A DNA stretch of 64,000 nucleotides from positions 1 to 64,000 of the forward strand of contig NZ_AUGI01000034.1 of NCBI RefSeq assembly GCF_000422585.1, in the 5' to 3' direction. The position numbers and the translations under genes were made by a program. Below are positions 1-7,893 of the stretch, one piece after another (position 1 is the first letter of the stretch; each line of letters opens with the position of its first letter). The stretch comes from Hugenholtzia roseola DSM 9546 (lineage in GTDB: Bacteria > Bacteroidota > Bacteroidia > Cytophagales > Bernardetiaceae). The notes below the pieces were generated by a model that saw only the letters and a program-made list of their open reading frames with translations, was not told the DNA's origin and did not search any database.

Positions 1-3000
1 GAATACGTAACCGTAACCGTTTGGCTGTATTGATTCGTCGCTGGGTCGCAAGCCGTTTGCGCACCTGCGCTAATGCCTGTAATGCTACAAGGTAGAGATT
101 CAGTGGTAAAAGACCAGGTACCAGCCGTAACCCCTGCAAAAGGATTGCCCGAAAGGTCGGTCAGAACGCCTGTGGGGAAGGTTACAGTATAGGTAGTATT
201 GGGGTCTAAATCGCTACTTGGGTTGATGGTAACGACGTTATTGGCAATGCTAACCTGTGGCGAATTGATAGGAATTAGAATCGTATTTGTGCCATCAGAA
301 AGGGTGATATTTCCTGTGCCAAGCGCGATATATTCATCAAAAGTAAGGGTTAGATTTGTACCCACTGCAACGCCTGTGCTATTGTGTGTAGGTGTGAAGG
401 CAGTTAGATTGGGCGGCGTAGGGTCTGAAAAGCAGACATTGTCTATCGCCAAACCTGTCGCCCAAGCACCGTTATCGTCATGGTGGAATTTCACCCAAAT
501 TTGCTGCCCTACATAGCTATTGAGACTAAGCGTTAGGCTCTGCCAAGCATTGTTTTGGGCGGTAGTGGTAAAATCGTGTATCGTTGTCCAATTAATGTTA
601 TCTGCACTAACCTTTACAAAAGCGGTAGAGCCGTAATCAGTAGCAGGAAAAACAAAATTAAAGCTCACCTGTGCGGCATTGTATCCTACCAAATTGATTT
701 TAGGACTGATAAGAAAATCATTACTCATATCACAGCCAGGGTCGCCGCCGCAGAAAGTACCAGAGTCGTCATTGGAAGCCGCATATTGTGAAGAAGCAGG
801 GATAGCGAAGAAACTGCTACCTAAATTTGTACCATACTGAAAACCTGCCGTTTTTCCGGGCGGCTGTGGGTCGTTTGTTCTTCGCCAGCACTCACCGGGA
901 TTTGGATTTTCAAAATCTTCACAATAAGGCAGGGCAAAAGAGAGGCTGCTATTGACAACCTGCACCCCTGAAACGAAATTATTAGCAGCCGTACCGTCGG
1001 CAGGGAGGCTAACCGTACTTGCAAAATTGTAGGTATTGCTTGCCGAAAGGTTCGCCGTAGCGGTAAAGGTGTAGTCAAGCGTTTGCCCAGGGCTAAGGAC
1101 TGCCGCAAGCGTCAGGACTTCATTTACATTCGTAGCCGTAACCGTTTCGGTATAATTGAGGGGAATATTCGTTCCTGCTGCAATAGGCGTACAGCCCACA
1201 TTTTTAATCCTGACGGTGATGGCTTCATTTGCACCCAAAGTAGCACAACCTGCAATGGGACTAAGAATTGCCACCATCTCCAAATCTGTACCCGAAGAGG
1301 CTGCCGAAGGCGTGGCACTAACGGCGGTTGCTCGCTGACTAAGCGCGTTATTGGGCGCATTGAAAGCGCGGACGGTGAACCAATACGTTGTGCCGTTGGT
1401 AAGCCCTGATACAAAGAAGTTGTTGGTAGTGGTGTTGCCTAAAAGCGTATAAGTAGCCGTTGCGGGGTTGAACTGATAGACATTGTAAGAGGTAGCTCCT
1501 GCGGCTGCGTTCCAATCTAAGACCACGCCAGCATTACAGTTGGTTGTTGCCAAGCCCGAAACACGCGGCATGATGCTAAAATTAGCCAAAGTTTGGGCGG
1601 AAAGCGTACCATTGCTCACCCGAATTAGGGCTTGCGAAGTGATGGTATTGGGAACAGTCCAAGTAAAGCGGCGCAAATTGGCAGCAACGGTGGTAGAGAT
1701 ATTTGTCCAAGTAATGCCGTTATCGGTAGAATACTGCAAAGTCTGATTGCCACTGATGCCTGCGCCGTCCCAAGCCAAAACAACCTGCTGATTTGGCTCA
1801 AAACTTTCACCCCCCGCAGGGAAGGTAGTTTCTAAATAAGGCATATCTACCGTCCAAGTGAGCGAAAACTCTTGATTTGCACCCGAAGGAACGGCTGTTC
1901 CGTTGATACGCAGGGTATAAGTACCTGCCGTAGGATTGTCTATCGTAACCTGCTCGATGTTGTCGCGGTTATTCACAGCGCGAACAGGCAAATTGCCCTG
2001 ATTGCCGATAGTTGGGTCTAAAACCCAAGGTAGCCACGTTGTAGCTCCATTGATGACCGAGAGGTCGAGGTTATTGACCAAAGAAGGATTGGCATTGGTA
2101 GCGGCGGCAGGGTCGTTCCAGACTACCATCACGTGTAGCTTGACCGCTCCCGCAGGTACGGCAATGGTATGATTGAAGACCCCTCCTGTCGTAACATTAT
2201 TGACCAAAAATCGGTTTTCTTCTATCGCCTTTACTGCTCGAAGTCCGTTTATCCTACCAAAACCATGGCGATAGTCGGGACCTGCATTGCCCAAGTCGTC
2301 GGCATTGTTACAGACCAAAGCCTTCATGAGTGAAGAAAGCGGATTTGCACCACTATTTAATTGGCGATACCGCTGTACTAATTGCGCAATCGTACCACTG
2401 ACCCCTGGACAAGCCATAGAAGTACCCGTCAGCGAAACATAGTTGCTAACTCCCGTATTAGTAGAATTGACATTCGTACCCAAAGCCGAAATTTCAGGCT
2501 TTATCCTGCCATCTTGCAAAGGTCCGCGGCTGCTCGAACCTGCTAAGGCATCGGTGCGTGTAACGTTGGCTACTGTAAGGGTATTTTTGGCTGCCTTTCC
2601 TGTGGTTGTACCCCAGCCGCCTGTGCAGGAAGTACCCGAATTTCCTGCCGAAAAGACGTGTAATTGGGTAGGTACACTATTAGAGCGCAGGTCTTGTGTG
2701 CGATTATTGCCGCCATAAGGGTCGCCATAGCTTGTTCCCGAAGGACAAGTAGGACCGCCCCCATAAGAATTTGAAGTAATCACTACCCCAAAATCATTGA
2801 AGGCAGGGATAACTTGCGAGCCGAAACTACCTGCGCCATAACCGTAAAGGCTTGATTTGGTAGCCATGCCACGTGCGTAAGGGTCTACGTGTCCTGCACC
2901 GCCCACAATGCCGCCCACGTGTGCAGCGTGTTGGCTCACAGCAGAGGCTTGTACCTGTGTGAGTCTGCCTGTAAAATCAAGATGAGGACCGATACCAAAA

Positions 3001-3806
3001 TCACCTCCTGCTTCCCAAATACCCACACTCACGCCCTCGCCTGTGAGGTTTCTGATGCCATCTTCTAAGATTGCCGAACGGTGGTTTGACTTTCCAAAGA
3101 AATTCTCTTGTTTCATCGGTTCGGGCAAACTTTCTACCCACATCACCCAAGGCTCTGCAATCAAATCTTCTACCCTCGAAAAAGGAACACGCAAGAAAAT
3201 CTGTTGTATATCCATCAATTCCTCGCTCAAAATGCTTGCCCCTATGCGCGTAAAATGTGGGCGCAGGGCTGTCGTTTCAAAAGCGTCATACAAAATGACG
3301 GTAACGTCGAGGTATCCTTCCTGATTAAGCGTCCATTCGGGATAGTCTTGGTTCAAAATTCGTGCATCTGTCTTGTGGATTTTTTCCATGCCCCAAACGC
3401 CTTTGATGCCCCATTTTTGTAGCGTCGTTTGGGCTATCTGCATTTCTATTGAAGCAAAATAGGCTTTATCAGGCATGTATTGTAAAAGCCTAATGCCGTC
3501 GCTTTGCATGCCTTTTTGAGCGGCAGCACTTGGCAGGGTTTCAAATTCTACCAAAACATAATACTTGCCTTCGAAAAGATAGGGGGTGAGGTCTTTTTTC
3601 TGCCTATCATAGGATTCAATATTTTTATGATGGGCAAGTGTTTGGGATTTGAAGCGCAAAAAATCTTGGGCTTGTGCCAAATTTCCTCCTAAAAGAAAGA
3701 AAAGCAGCCACAAACCTACACCTTTCAGACCCCAAAGGCATCCGCTGCTACACGAAAGGAAACCCTTTCGAGGGCGCGAAGGCACAGAGGTAGATATTTT
3801 TTTCAT
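1..3806 (-). CDS. Secreted subtilisin-like (S8) serine peptidase with FN3, jelly-roll and Ig-like modules, partial
   Basis: The reading frame is open from ATG 3806 to the left edge (about 1268 codons; the C-terminus is outside). A long n-region and hydrophobic core near residues 30-44 form a signal peptide ending around AQAQ. The S8 domain spans about residues 250-480, with histidine motif QHAAHVGG (His293) and serine motif GTSMACP (Ser463). At the position of the catalytic aspartate the sequence reads IWEAGGD, so Glu265 stands where Asp is normal. Downstream I read a pro-homology-like beta domain, a fibronectin III-like domain, a CARDB-like stretch, a choice-of-anchor-J type domain starting YCEDFE, and a Big_5-like domain near the window edge. 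Such architecture is typical of Bacteroidota proteins exported by type IX secretion, but the C-terminal sorting domain cannot be seen. The likely role is degradation of extracellular protein. Confidence 0.88.
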   Translation of the reverse strand, partial: MKKISTSVPSRPRKGFLSCSSGCLWGLKGVGLWLLFFLLGGNLAQAQDFLRFKSQTLAHHKNIESYDRQKKDLTPYLFEGKYYVLVEFETLPSAAAQKGMQSDGIRLLQYMPDKAYFASIEMQIAQTTLQKWGIKGVWGMEKIHKTDARILNQDYPEWTLNQEGYLDVTVILYDAFETTALRPHFTRIGASILSEELMDIQQIFLRVPFSRVEDLIAEPWVMWVESLPEPMKQENFFGKSNHRSAILEDGIRNLTGEGVSVGIWEAGGDFGIGPHLDFTGRLTQVQASAVSQHAAHVGGIVGGAGHVDPYARGMATKSSLYGYGAGSFGSQVIPAFNDFGVVITSNSYGGGPTCPSGTSYGDPYGGNNRTQDLRSNSVPTQLHVFSAGNSGTSCTGGWGTTTGKAAKNTLTVANVTRTDALAGSSSRGPLQDGRIKPEISALGTNVNSTNTGVSNYVSLTGTSMACPGVSGTIAQLVQRYRQLNSGANPLSSLMKALVCNNADDLGNAGPDYRHGFGRINGLRAVKAIEENRFLVNNVTTGGVFNHTIAVPAGAVKLHVMVVWNDPAAATNANPSLVNNLDLSVINGATTWLPWVLDPTIGNQGNLPVRAVNNRDNIEQVTIDNPTAGTYTLRINGTAVPSGANQEFSLTWTVDMPYLETTFPAGGESFEPNQQVVLAWDGAGISGNQTLQYSTDNGITWTNISTTVAANLRRFTWTVPNTITSQALIRVSNGTLSAQTLANFSIMPRVSGLATTNCNAGVVLDWNAAAGATSYNVYQFNPATATYTLLGNTTTNNFFVSGLTNGTTYWFTVRAFNAPNNALSQRATAVSATPSAASSGTDLEMVAILSPIAGCATLGANEAITVRIKNVGCTPIAAGTNIPLNYTETVTATNVNEVLTLAAVLSPGQTLDYTFTATANLSASNTYNFASTVSLPADGTAANNFVSGVQVVNSSLSFALPYCEDFENPNPGECWRRTNDPQPPGKTAGFQYGTNLGSSFFAIPASSQYAASNDDSGTFCGGDPGCDMSNDFLISPKINLVGYNAAQVSFNFVFPATDYGSTAFVKVSADNINWTTIHDFTTTAQNNAWQSLTLSLNSYVGQQIWVKFHHDDNGAWATGLAIDNVCFSDPTPPNLTAFTPTHNSTGVAVGTNLTLTFDEYIALGTGNITLSDGTNTILIPINSPQVSIANNVVTINPSSDLDPNTTYTVTFPTGVLTDLSGNPFAGVTAGTWSFTTESLPCSITGISAGAQTACDPATNQYSQTVTVTY

Positions 3807-4160
3807 CTTGTTTGTGTTAATGAGGAAGCGGAATGTAATAATTGTCGTAAGAGAGGGGTAAATGCTTGTAACCGCTTGTATTTTGCAAATAAAGCCCTTT
3901 TTTCATAAAAAAGCACGATTTTAGAGCCACAAAACAAATAAAATTCTTACACTGTGCTTTTTTGAAGAAGAACATAAAAAGCATAACCCAATAAAGGGTC
4001 GTGTTGTTTTGGCTACTTACTCAAAAAAGCCTATCTTTGAAACGTTTTTTGCGGCAGGCTGCCCATAGAAAAGCCCCTATAAAAAAAGTGGGCTTTCAAA
4101 GGGCTTGGCTTCAAACTCTTTCTTCTTTTCACTTGTTTTGTTTCTGATTCTATTTCTTCT
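3807..4160. other. Intergenic region with divergent starts
   Basis: This 354 bp AT-rich spacer separates the divergent S8 peptidase and DUF3098 genes. I see no RNA gene or credible small ORF. The one recognisable element is the plus-strand promoter at 4008-4039. Confidence 0.6.
4008..4039 (+). promoter_or_regulatory. Bacteroidota-type promoter for the DUF3098 gene
   Basis: TTTG at 4008-4011, a 20-nt spacer, then TATCTTTG at 4032-4039. This matches the TTTG / TAnnTTTG consensus of the primary sigma factor of this phylum. The start codon lies about 120 nt downstream. Confidence 0.7.
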
Positions 4161-4415
4161 ATGAAAGATACCAACACCAAATCGCCCATTTCCGACGCAC
4201 AGACAGAGGAAAAATTGCCTTTTGCCCTCGAAAAGGAAAACTATATCTTGATGATAGTGGGCGTTGTCCTGATTTTGGGCGGCTTCCTGCTAATGGCTTC
4301 CGAAAGTGCGCCACATGGCTTCGGCTTTATTGGGCTAACGCTAAGTCCGCTTGTTGTCTTTTCAGGTTTTATGCTTGAAATTTATGCGATTTTTCACAAA
4401 CCAAAATCTAAATAA
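4161..4415 (+). CDS. DUF3098 family small membrane protein
   Basis: 84 residues. After a polar N-terminus comes the motif PFALEKENYILMIVG, followed by two transmembrane helices (about residues 29-48 and 58-77) with the conserved LTLSPLVVFSGFMLEIYAI segment. This is the pattern of DUF3098, a short inner-membrane protein of Bacteroidota, often found near ftsX or uppP. Here it sits alone, three bases before the next ATG, so the two are probably cotranscribed. Function unknown. Confidence 0.8.
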   Translation: MKDTNTKSPISDAQTEEKLPFALEKENYILMIVGVVLILGGFLLMASESAPHGFGFIGLTLSPLVVFSGFMLEIYAIFHKPKSK

Positions 4416-4418
4416 TTG

Positions 4419-5321
4419 ATGGGTAAGCGAACAGGAATTTGGCAATCTGCCACTGATGCAAGGGCTTTTGTGGTGCTTATCTTCCTGATAGCGGCTCTGC
4501 CCTGCCTGCTTCTTGTAGAAACGGCAGCACAAGAGTTGCCACGCCAAAGCGCATTGGCTATCACAAAGCAAAAAGTAGGGCTTACCGACATCACCCTGAC
4601 CTTCGGACGACCCAACGTGCGCGGACGAAAGGGCAAAATTTGGGGCAAACTCATTCCTTACGACCAACTCTGGCGGGCAGGCGCAAACGAATGTACGACT
4701 ATTGAAGCCTCGACCGACATCATCTTCGGCGGAAAAAAGCTCCCTGCGGGCAGATATTCCTTTTTTGTCGTGCCACGAAAGAAGGGGACTTGGACAGTCA
4801 TTCTCAATACCGACACCCAACTTTGGGGAACAGAAGGGTATGACAATAAAAAAGATACCCTTCGCATAGAAGTAAAGCCCGAAAAGACCCATTTTATAGA
4901 AACCCTCGTTTTTTTCTTTGATGCCATCAGCACCGACGAAGCCTCCCTTATTTTGGGTTGGGAAAGCAAACGGATTGTCATACCCATTCAGGTAGATACG
5001 GTAAAATACGCACTTAAAAACATAGAAAAAGCCATCGAGGAACGCCCAGAAGATTGGCAGGTCTATGTGCGAAGTGCCGACTACCTTCGCGCCTACGACC
5101 CCGAAAAAGCCTTAGAATGGGCAAACCAAGCCATTCGCCTGCATGCCGAACATTTTTGGGCTTATTGGATTAAGGCAGAGATATTGGCTTTGAATCGCGA
5201 CTATGCCGCCGCCGTAGAAAATGCCCAAAAAGCCTTATTTTGGGGTCTGAAAGAAGCAGGTGAGCAGTTTCCCTATCGCCAAAAGATAGAAAGTCAGATA
5301 GAAGTATGGGAAACTTTTTGA
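4419..5321 (+). CDS. DUF2911 domain exported protein with C-terminal TPR-like helices
   Basis: 300 residues from ATG 4419; an in-frame TTG at 4416 is less likely as start. An N-terminal hydrophobic stretch (about residues 12-28, VVLIFLIAALPCLLLV) is a signal peptide or anchor. The DUF2911 region covers about 45-190, recognisable by ITLTFGRPNVRGRKGKIWG, PYDQLWRAGANE and LPAGRYSFFVVP. The C-terminal third has TPR-like helices (NIEKAIEERPEDWQVYVRSA and AYDPEKALEWANQAIRL). Proteins of this family are probably periplasmic; no activity is established. It follows the DUF3098 gene with only three bases between. Confidence 0.8.
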   Translation: MGKRTGIWQSATDARAFVVLIFLIAALPCLLLVETAAQELPRQSALAITKQKVGLTDITLTFGRPNVRGRKGKIWGKLIPYDQLWRAGANECTTIEASTDIIFGGKKLPAGRYSFFVVPRKKGTWTVILNTDTQLWGTEGYDNKKDTLRIEVKPEKTHFIETLVFFFDAISTDEASLILGWESKRIVIPIQVDTVKYALKNIEKAIEERPEDWQVYVRSADYLRAYDPEKALEWANQAIRLHAEHFWAYWIKAEILALNRDYAAAVENAQKALFWGLKEAGEQFPYRQKIESQIEVWETF

Positions 5322-5324
5322 GCC

Positions 5325-5391
5325 AATTTGAATGAATTTGGGCGAATTTGAACCAAGTAGGAGTTGATTTGACTACAACCGTGTATCTTTG
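5325..5391 (+). promoter_or_regulatory. Possible yebC promoter with AATTTG triplet
   Basis: TATCTTTG at 5384-5391 matches the -7 consensus about 98 nt before yebC, but no well-spaced TTTG is present (candidates lie 12 or 17 nt upstream). AATTTG occurs three times at exact 10-bp intervals (5325, 5335, 5345), a helical spacing that could be a binding site. Confidence 0.35.
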
Positions 5392-5488
5392 CACAATTTT
5401 TATGAAAAATGCCGATAGGGGCTTGAAACCCTACCGACACCTTTTAAAGAAGGTAGAATCCAACCCAAAACCTGAAATATAGCGACAC

Positions 5489-6199
5489 ATGGGAAGAGCA
5501 TTTGAATATCGCAAAGCACGCAAGTTTAAGCGTTGGGACGCTATGTCGCGTACCTTTACCAAGATTGGTAGAGAAATCGCCATGGCGGTCAAAGAAGGAG
5601 GCGCAGACCCTGAAAGCAATACGCGCCTACGAACCGCTATGCAAAACGCACGCGGCGCAAATATGCCCAAAGACCGCGTAGAATCAGCCATCAAACGCGC
5701 TGTTTCACGCGAAGACGGCGATTTTGAGGAAATTGTCTATGAGGGCTACGGTCCTTTTGGCGTGCCGATTGTGGTAGAATGTACGACAAACAATGCCAAT
5801 CGCACCGTCGCGATGGTACGCATGCACCTCACACGTGCAGGTGGCTCTTTGGGAAAGACTGGCTCCTTAGATTTTCTTTTTCAAAGAAAGGGCGTGTTCC
5901 AAATTGCTGCCGATAAAATTCCAAATTTAGACGAGGTAGAACTCGACCTAATAGATGCAGGCGCAAGCGACATCGAAAAAATTGAAGACGACATCTATAT
6001 CTACACTGAATTTGAGCAATTTGGTGCTATGCAAAAAGCCCTTGAACGATTGGGCATCGAAACGGTAAAAGCCAACGTACAGCGCATACCCAATACCACA
6101 CAAGAATTGAGTGGCGAGCAGGAAGAGGCTATCATGAACCTCATAGAAAAATTTGAAGACGAAGACGACGTACAAGCCGTTTATCACAACTTGGCGTAG
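5489..6199 (+). CDS. yebC: YebC/PmpR family (TACO1-type) regulatory protein
   Basis: 236 residues, full length for the family. The N-terminus MGRAFEYRKARKFKRWDAMSR is the variant of the usual MAGHSKWANIKHRK start seen in Bacteroidota. Conserved segments follow: FTKIGREIAMAVKEGG, NTRLRTAMQNARGANMPKDRVESAIKRA, YEGYGPFGVPIVVECTTNNANRTVAMVR and GGSLGKTGSLDFLF. The family includes bacterial transcription regulators and, more recently proposed, translation factors that act at difficult codons; which role applies here cannot be told. The protein is cytoplasmic. A hairpin downstream ends the transcript. Confidence 0.95.
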   Translation: MGRAFEYRKARKFKRWDAMSRTFTKIGREIAMAVKEGGADPESNTRLRTAMQNARGANMPKDRVESAIKRAVSREDGDFEEIVYEGYGPFGVPIVVECTTNNANRTVAMVRMHLTRAGGSLGKTGSLDFLFQRKGVFQIAADKIPNLDEVELDLIDAGASDIEKIEDDIYIYTEFEQFGAMQKALERLGIETVKANVQRIPNTTQELSGEQEEAIMNLIEKFEDEDDVQAVYHNLA

Positions 6200-6220
6200 T
6201 TTGGCTTAGTGGCAAAATCA

Positions 6221-6266
6221 AACCCCACTCGAAGCCTGTCCGCTTAGGAACTTCTCGAATGGGGTT
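6221..6266 (+). terminator. Hairpin downstream of yebC
   Basis: AACCCCACTCGAAG pairs imperfectly with CTTCTCGAATGGGGTT around a 16-nt loop, just after the yebC stop. A weak T-rich tail follows. Likely terminator. Confidence 0.6.
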
Positions 6267-6335
6267 TGTTGCTTGTGGCTGCCTTTTTTCTTTTTTTTAG
6301 CTTACTTTTCTCTTATTTTTCTCTTATTTTTGATA

Positions 6336-6932
6336 TTATCTCAAATCGACCACTACCGTCACCCTTTGCTCGGTGTGCTGCCCCTCGCCTCGCGCAGGTA
6401 TCCAGAAAGGCTGCAAAGCCACTACGCGCAAAGCCTCCTTGTCAAATGTCGCATTTCCACTACCTCCAATAATTTGAGGTTCGCTGCAAGTGCCATCAGC
6501 TAAAACGCTAAACTCTACATAGGCTTGCTCGCTGCCCTTGAAGTGCGAATAGTAGGGCGAATCTTTCAACGCCGTTGTAATAAAATGGTGGTAATTGACC
6601 CAACCGCCCTGTGGCATTGCCGAAGTTTCTATCGCCACACTACCTGCTATGGGTTCTACACAAGTAGGTCTTTGCAGGTGATAAGGCTCTGTAAAATTAA
6701 AAAACGCCGCAGCATCTCTCGAAAAATAAGCAGCGGTAAGCCCTACACTTAGAAGAAGGCTGCCTATCAATACTTTATATAAATTTCTATTTAAAAAATT
6801 TTCATACCTATCCCAAAGGTAGCCCCAATAAAAGGAGGACTTTCTATCCGTTAGTGCCAAACTAATGGCGGCACTTATCCAAAAAAAAGCAGTTGCCAGC
6901 AGGCTAAAAGCCAATAAAGTAAGGAAAAACAT
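6336..6932 (-). CDS. Membrane protein with TonB-like C-terminal domain
   Basis: 198 residues from ATG 6932. There are two hydrophobic helices (about residues 2-22 and 54-72), then a periplasmic part. The C-terminal 65 residues (AYVEFSVLADGTCSEPQIIGGSGNATFDKEALRVVALQPFWIPA) fit the TonB C-terminal fold, with the typical variable-input beta strand, then D/E-A-x-R-V and W-x-P. There is no Pro/Lys-rich spacer, and two helices instead of one, so it is an atypical energy-transducer or a TonB-domain protein with another job. No ExbB/ExbD genes are nearby. Confidence 0.75.
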   Translation of the reverse strand: MFFLTLLAFSLLATAFFWISAAISLALTDRKSSFYWGYLWDRYENFLNRNLYKVLIGSLLLSVGLTAAYFSRDAAAFFNFTEPYHLQRPTCVEPIAGSVAIETSAMPQGGWVNYHHFITTALKDSPYYSHFKGSEQAYVEFSVLADGTCSEPQIIGGSGNATFDKEALRVVALQPFWIPARGEGQHTEQRVTVVVDLR

Positions 6933-7176
6933 CTTCGCAACAAGGAAAAAAGGTGAAAAAGAAAGGCAGAGCAAAATAAATAAAAAGGAGGGAAAAACAA
7001 AGCGCGTCTTGCTTTTTTACGAAAAAAAGACAAATATGTTGCGCCAAAATGAACACCCAAAGAGCCAAACCAAAGCCATTGCACCCAAGTAAGGCAGGTT
7101 TGTTTTCAAAATCTTGATGCTGAATTTTGAGTTTTCCACAAAAAAATTGGCAGGGCAGTAAAAATTAGACACAAAA

Positions 7177-7210
7177 AAACGCTTGCAGGAGCAAATTCCT
7201 ACAAGCGTTT
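7177..7210 (-). terminator. Intrinsic terminator of the small exported protein gene
   Basis: AAACGCTTG (7177-7185) pairs with CAAGCGTTT (7202-7210), with an inner AGGA/TCCT pair. On the minus strand a run of seven T follows. This is a strong Rho-independent terminator. Confidence 0.85.
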
Positions 7211-7227
7211 GAAAAAATCGTTAGGGC

Positions 7228-7584
7228 TTATTCATCGCGACGGTAAAGCGTCCATTCGCCACTGCCTACTACTTCGCGCACGATAATATAGTCGTAAGAA
7301 CGGTAGTAATCCACAGTATATTCTTTGCCTACGCCATCTACTACGGTATATAAAAAGCCGCCTTCGCCTGTGTCTTCTAAGTTGGTAAAGTCGGTGATGC
7401 GGAAATCGTGCCACTGGTTGTTAGCCGAAAACTGCACATTCGTAATGCGTGTATTGCCGTTATCTGCCGTTAGCATCACTGAAAAAGTGTCGCCGTCATA
7501 CACATAATAGCGTTGTGCAGAAACAGAGCCTTGCAAAACGAAAAGCAAAGCGAGGGCAAAGAAAGAGGTTAGGAGAGTTTTCAT
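7228..7584 (-). CDS. Small exported protein of unknown function
   Basis: 118 residues. A clear signal peptide (MKTLLTSFFALALLFVLQGSVSAQ) leaves a mature part of about 94 residues rich in Tyr, Asp and Gly, predicted mostly beta. No cysteine and no recognised domain. It is a single-gene transcript: the terminator lies 18 bp behind the stop and the next gene upstream is divergent. A TATTTTTG box (minus strand, 7634-7641) may be its -7 element. I do not recognise the family. Confidence 0.7.
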   Translation of the reverse strand: MKTLLTSFFALALLFVLQGSVSAQRYYVYDGDTFSVMLTADNGNTRITNVQFSANNQWHDFRITDFTNLEDTGEGGFLYTVVDGVGKEYTVDYYRSYDYIIVREVVGSGEWTLYRRDE

Positions 7585-7893
7585 TTTTTAACAGAATTGA
7601 GGGTAAAAATTAGGAATAGAGAGAAAGTAAATACAAAAATAGCAGCACAAAATATTAAAGGAGCATCTTTTTATAGCCGCAAAAAATAGAAATTTCTTTT
7701 ACTATCTCAAATCTTGTGCCTTTTTTCTTTTTTTTTAGGCTTAAAGCGAAAAAAAACGTTTTTTTATTTCTCTTAGAAAAGTACAAAAAAAAGATAGTAG
7801 AAGCTCCCTAAAAATTTAGAGCGGCGCGTTTGTGAAAAGCAAAAAAAATGCTAAATTTGTCAGATACTACACAAAACACAAACTTTTGGCGTA
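7585..7893. other. Divergent intergenic region
   Basis: 309 bp, very AT-rich, between the small exported protein and the propeller/SpoIIE gene. It holds the plus promoter at 7829-7859 and a possible minus -7 box at 7634-7641. Nothing else was seen. Confidence 0.5.
7829..7859 (+). promoter_or_regulatory. Promoter of the propeller/SpoIIE gene
   Basis: TTTG at 7829-7832, 19-nt spacer, TAAATTTG at 7852-7859: a complete match to the Bacteroidota consensus. The start codon is 34 nt after the -7 box. Confidence 0.8.

Noticed and set aside
4362-4892. Minus-strand frame of 176 codons
   Set aside because: Lies entirely opposite the DUF3098/DUF2911 genes, which have clear family motifs.
5325-5350. AATTTG triplet as a promoter array
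   Set aside because: The 10-bp spacing is neat, but the units lack TA at the -7 position and lie partly too close to the previous stop; kept only as a weak regulatory hint.
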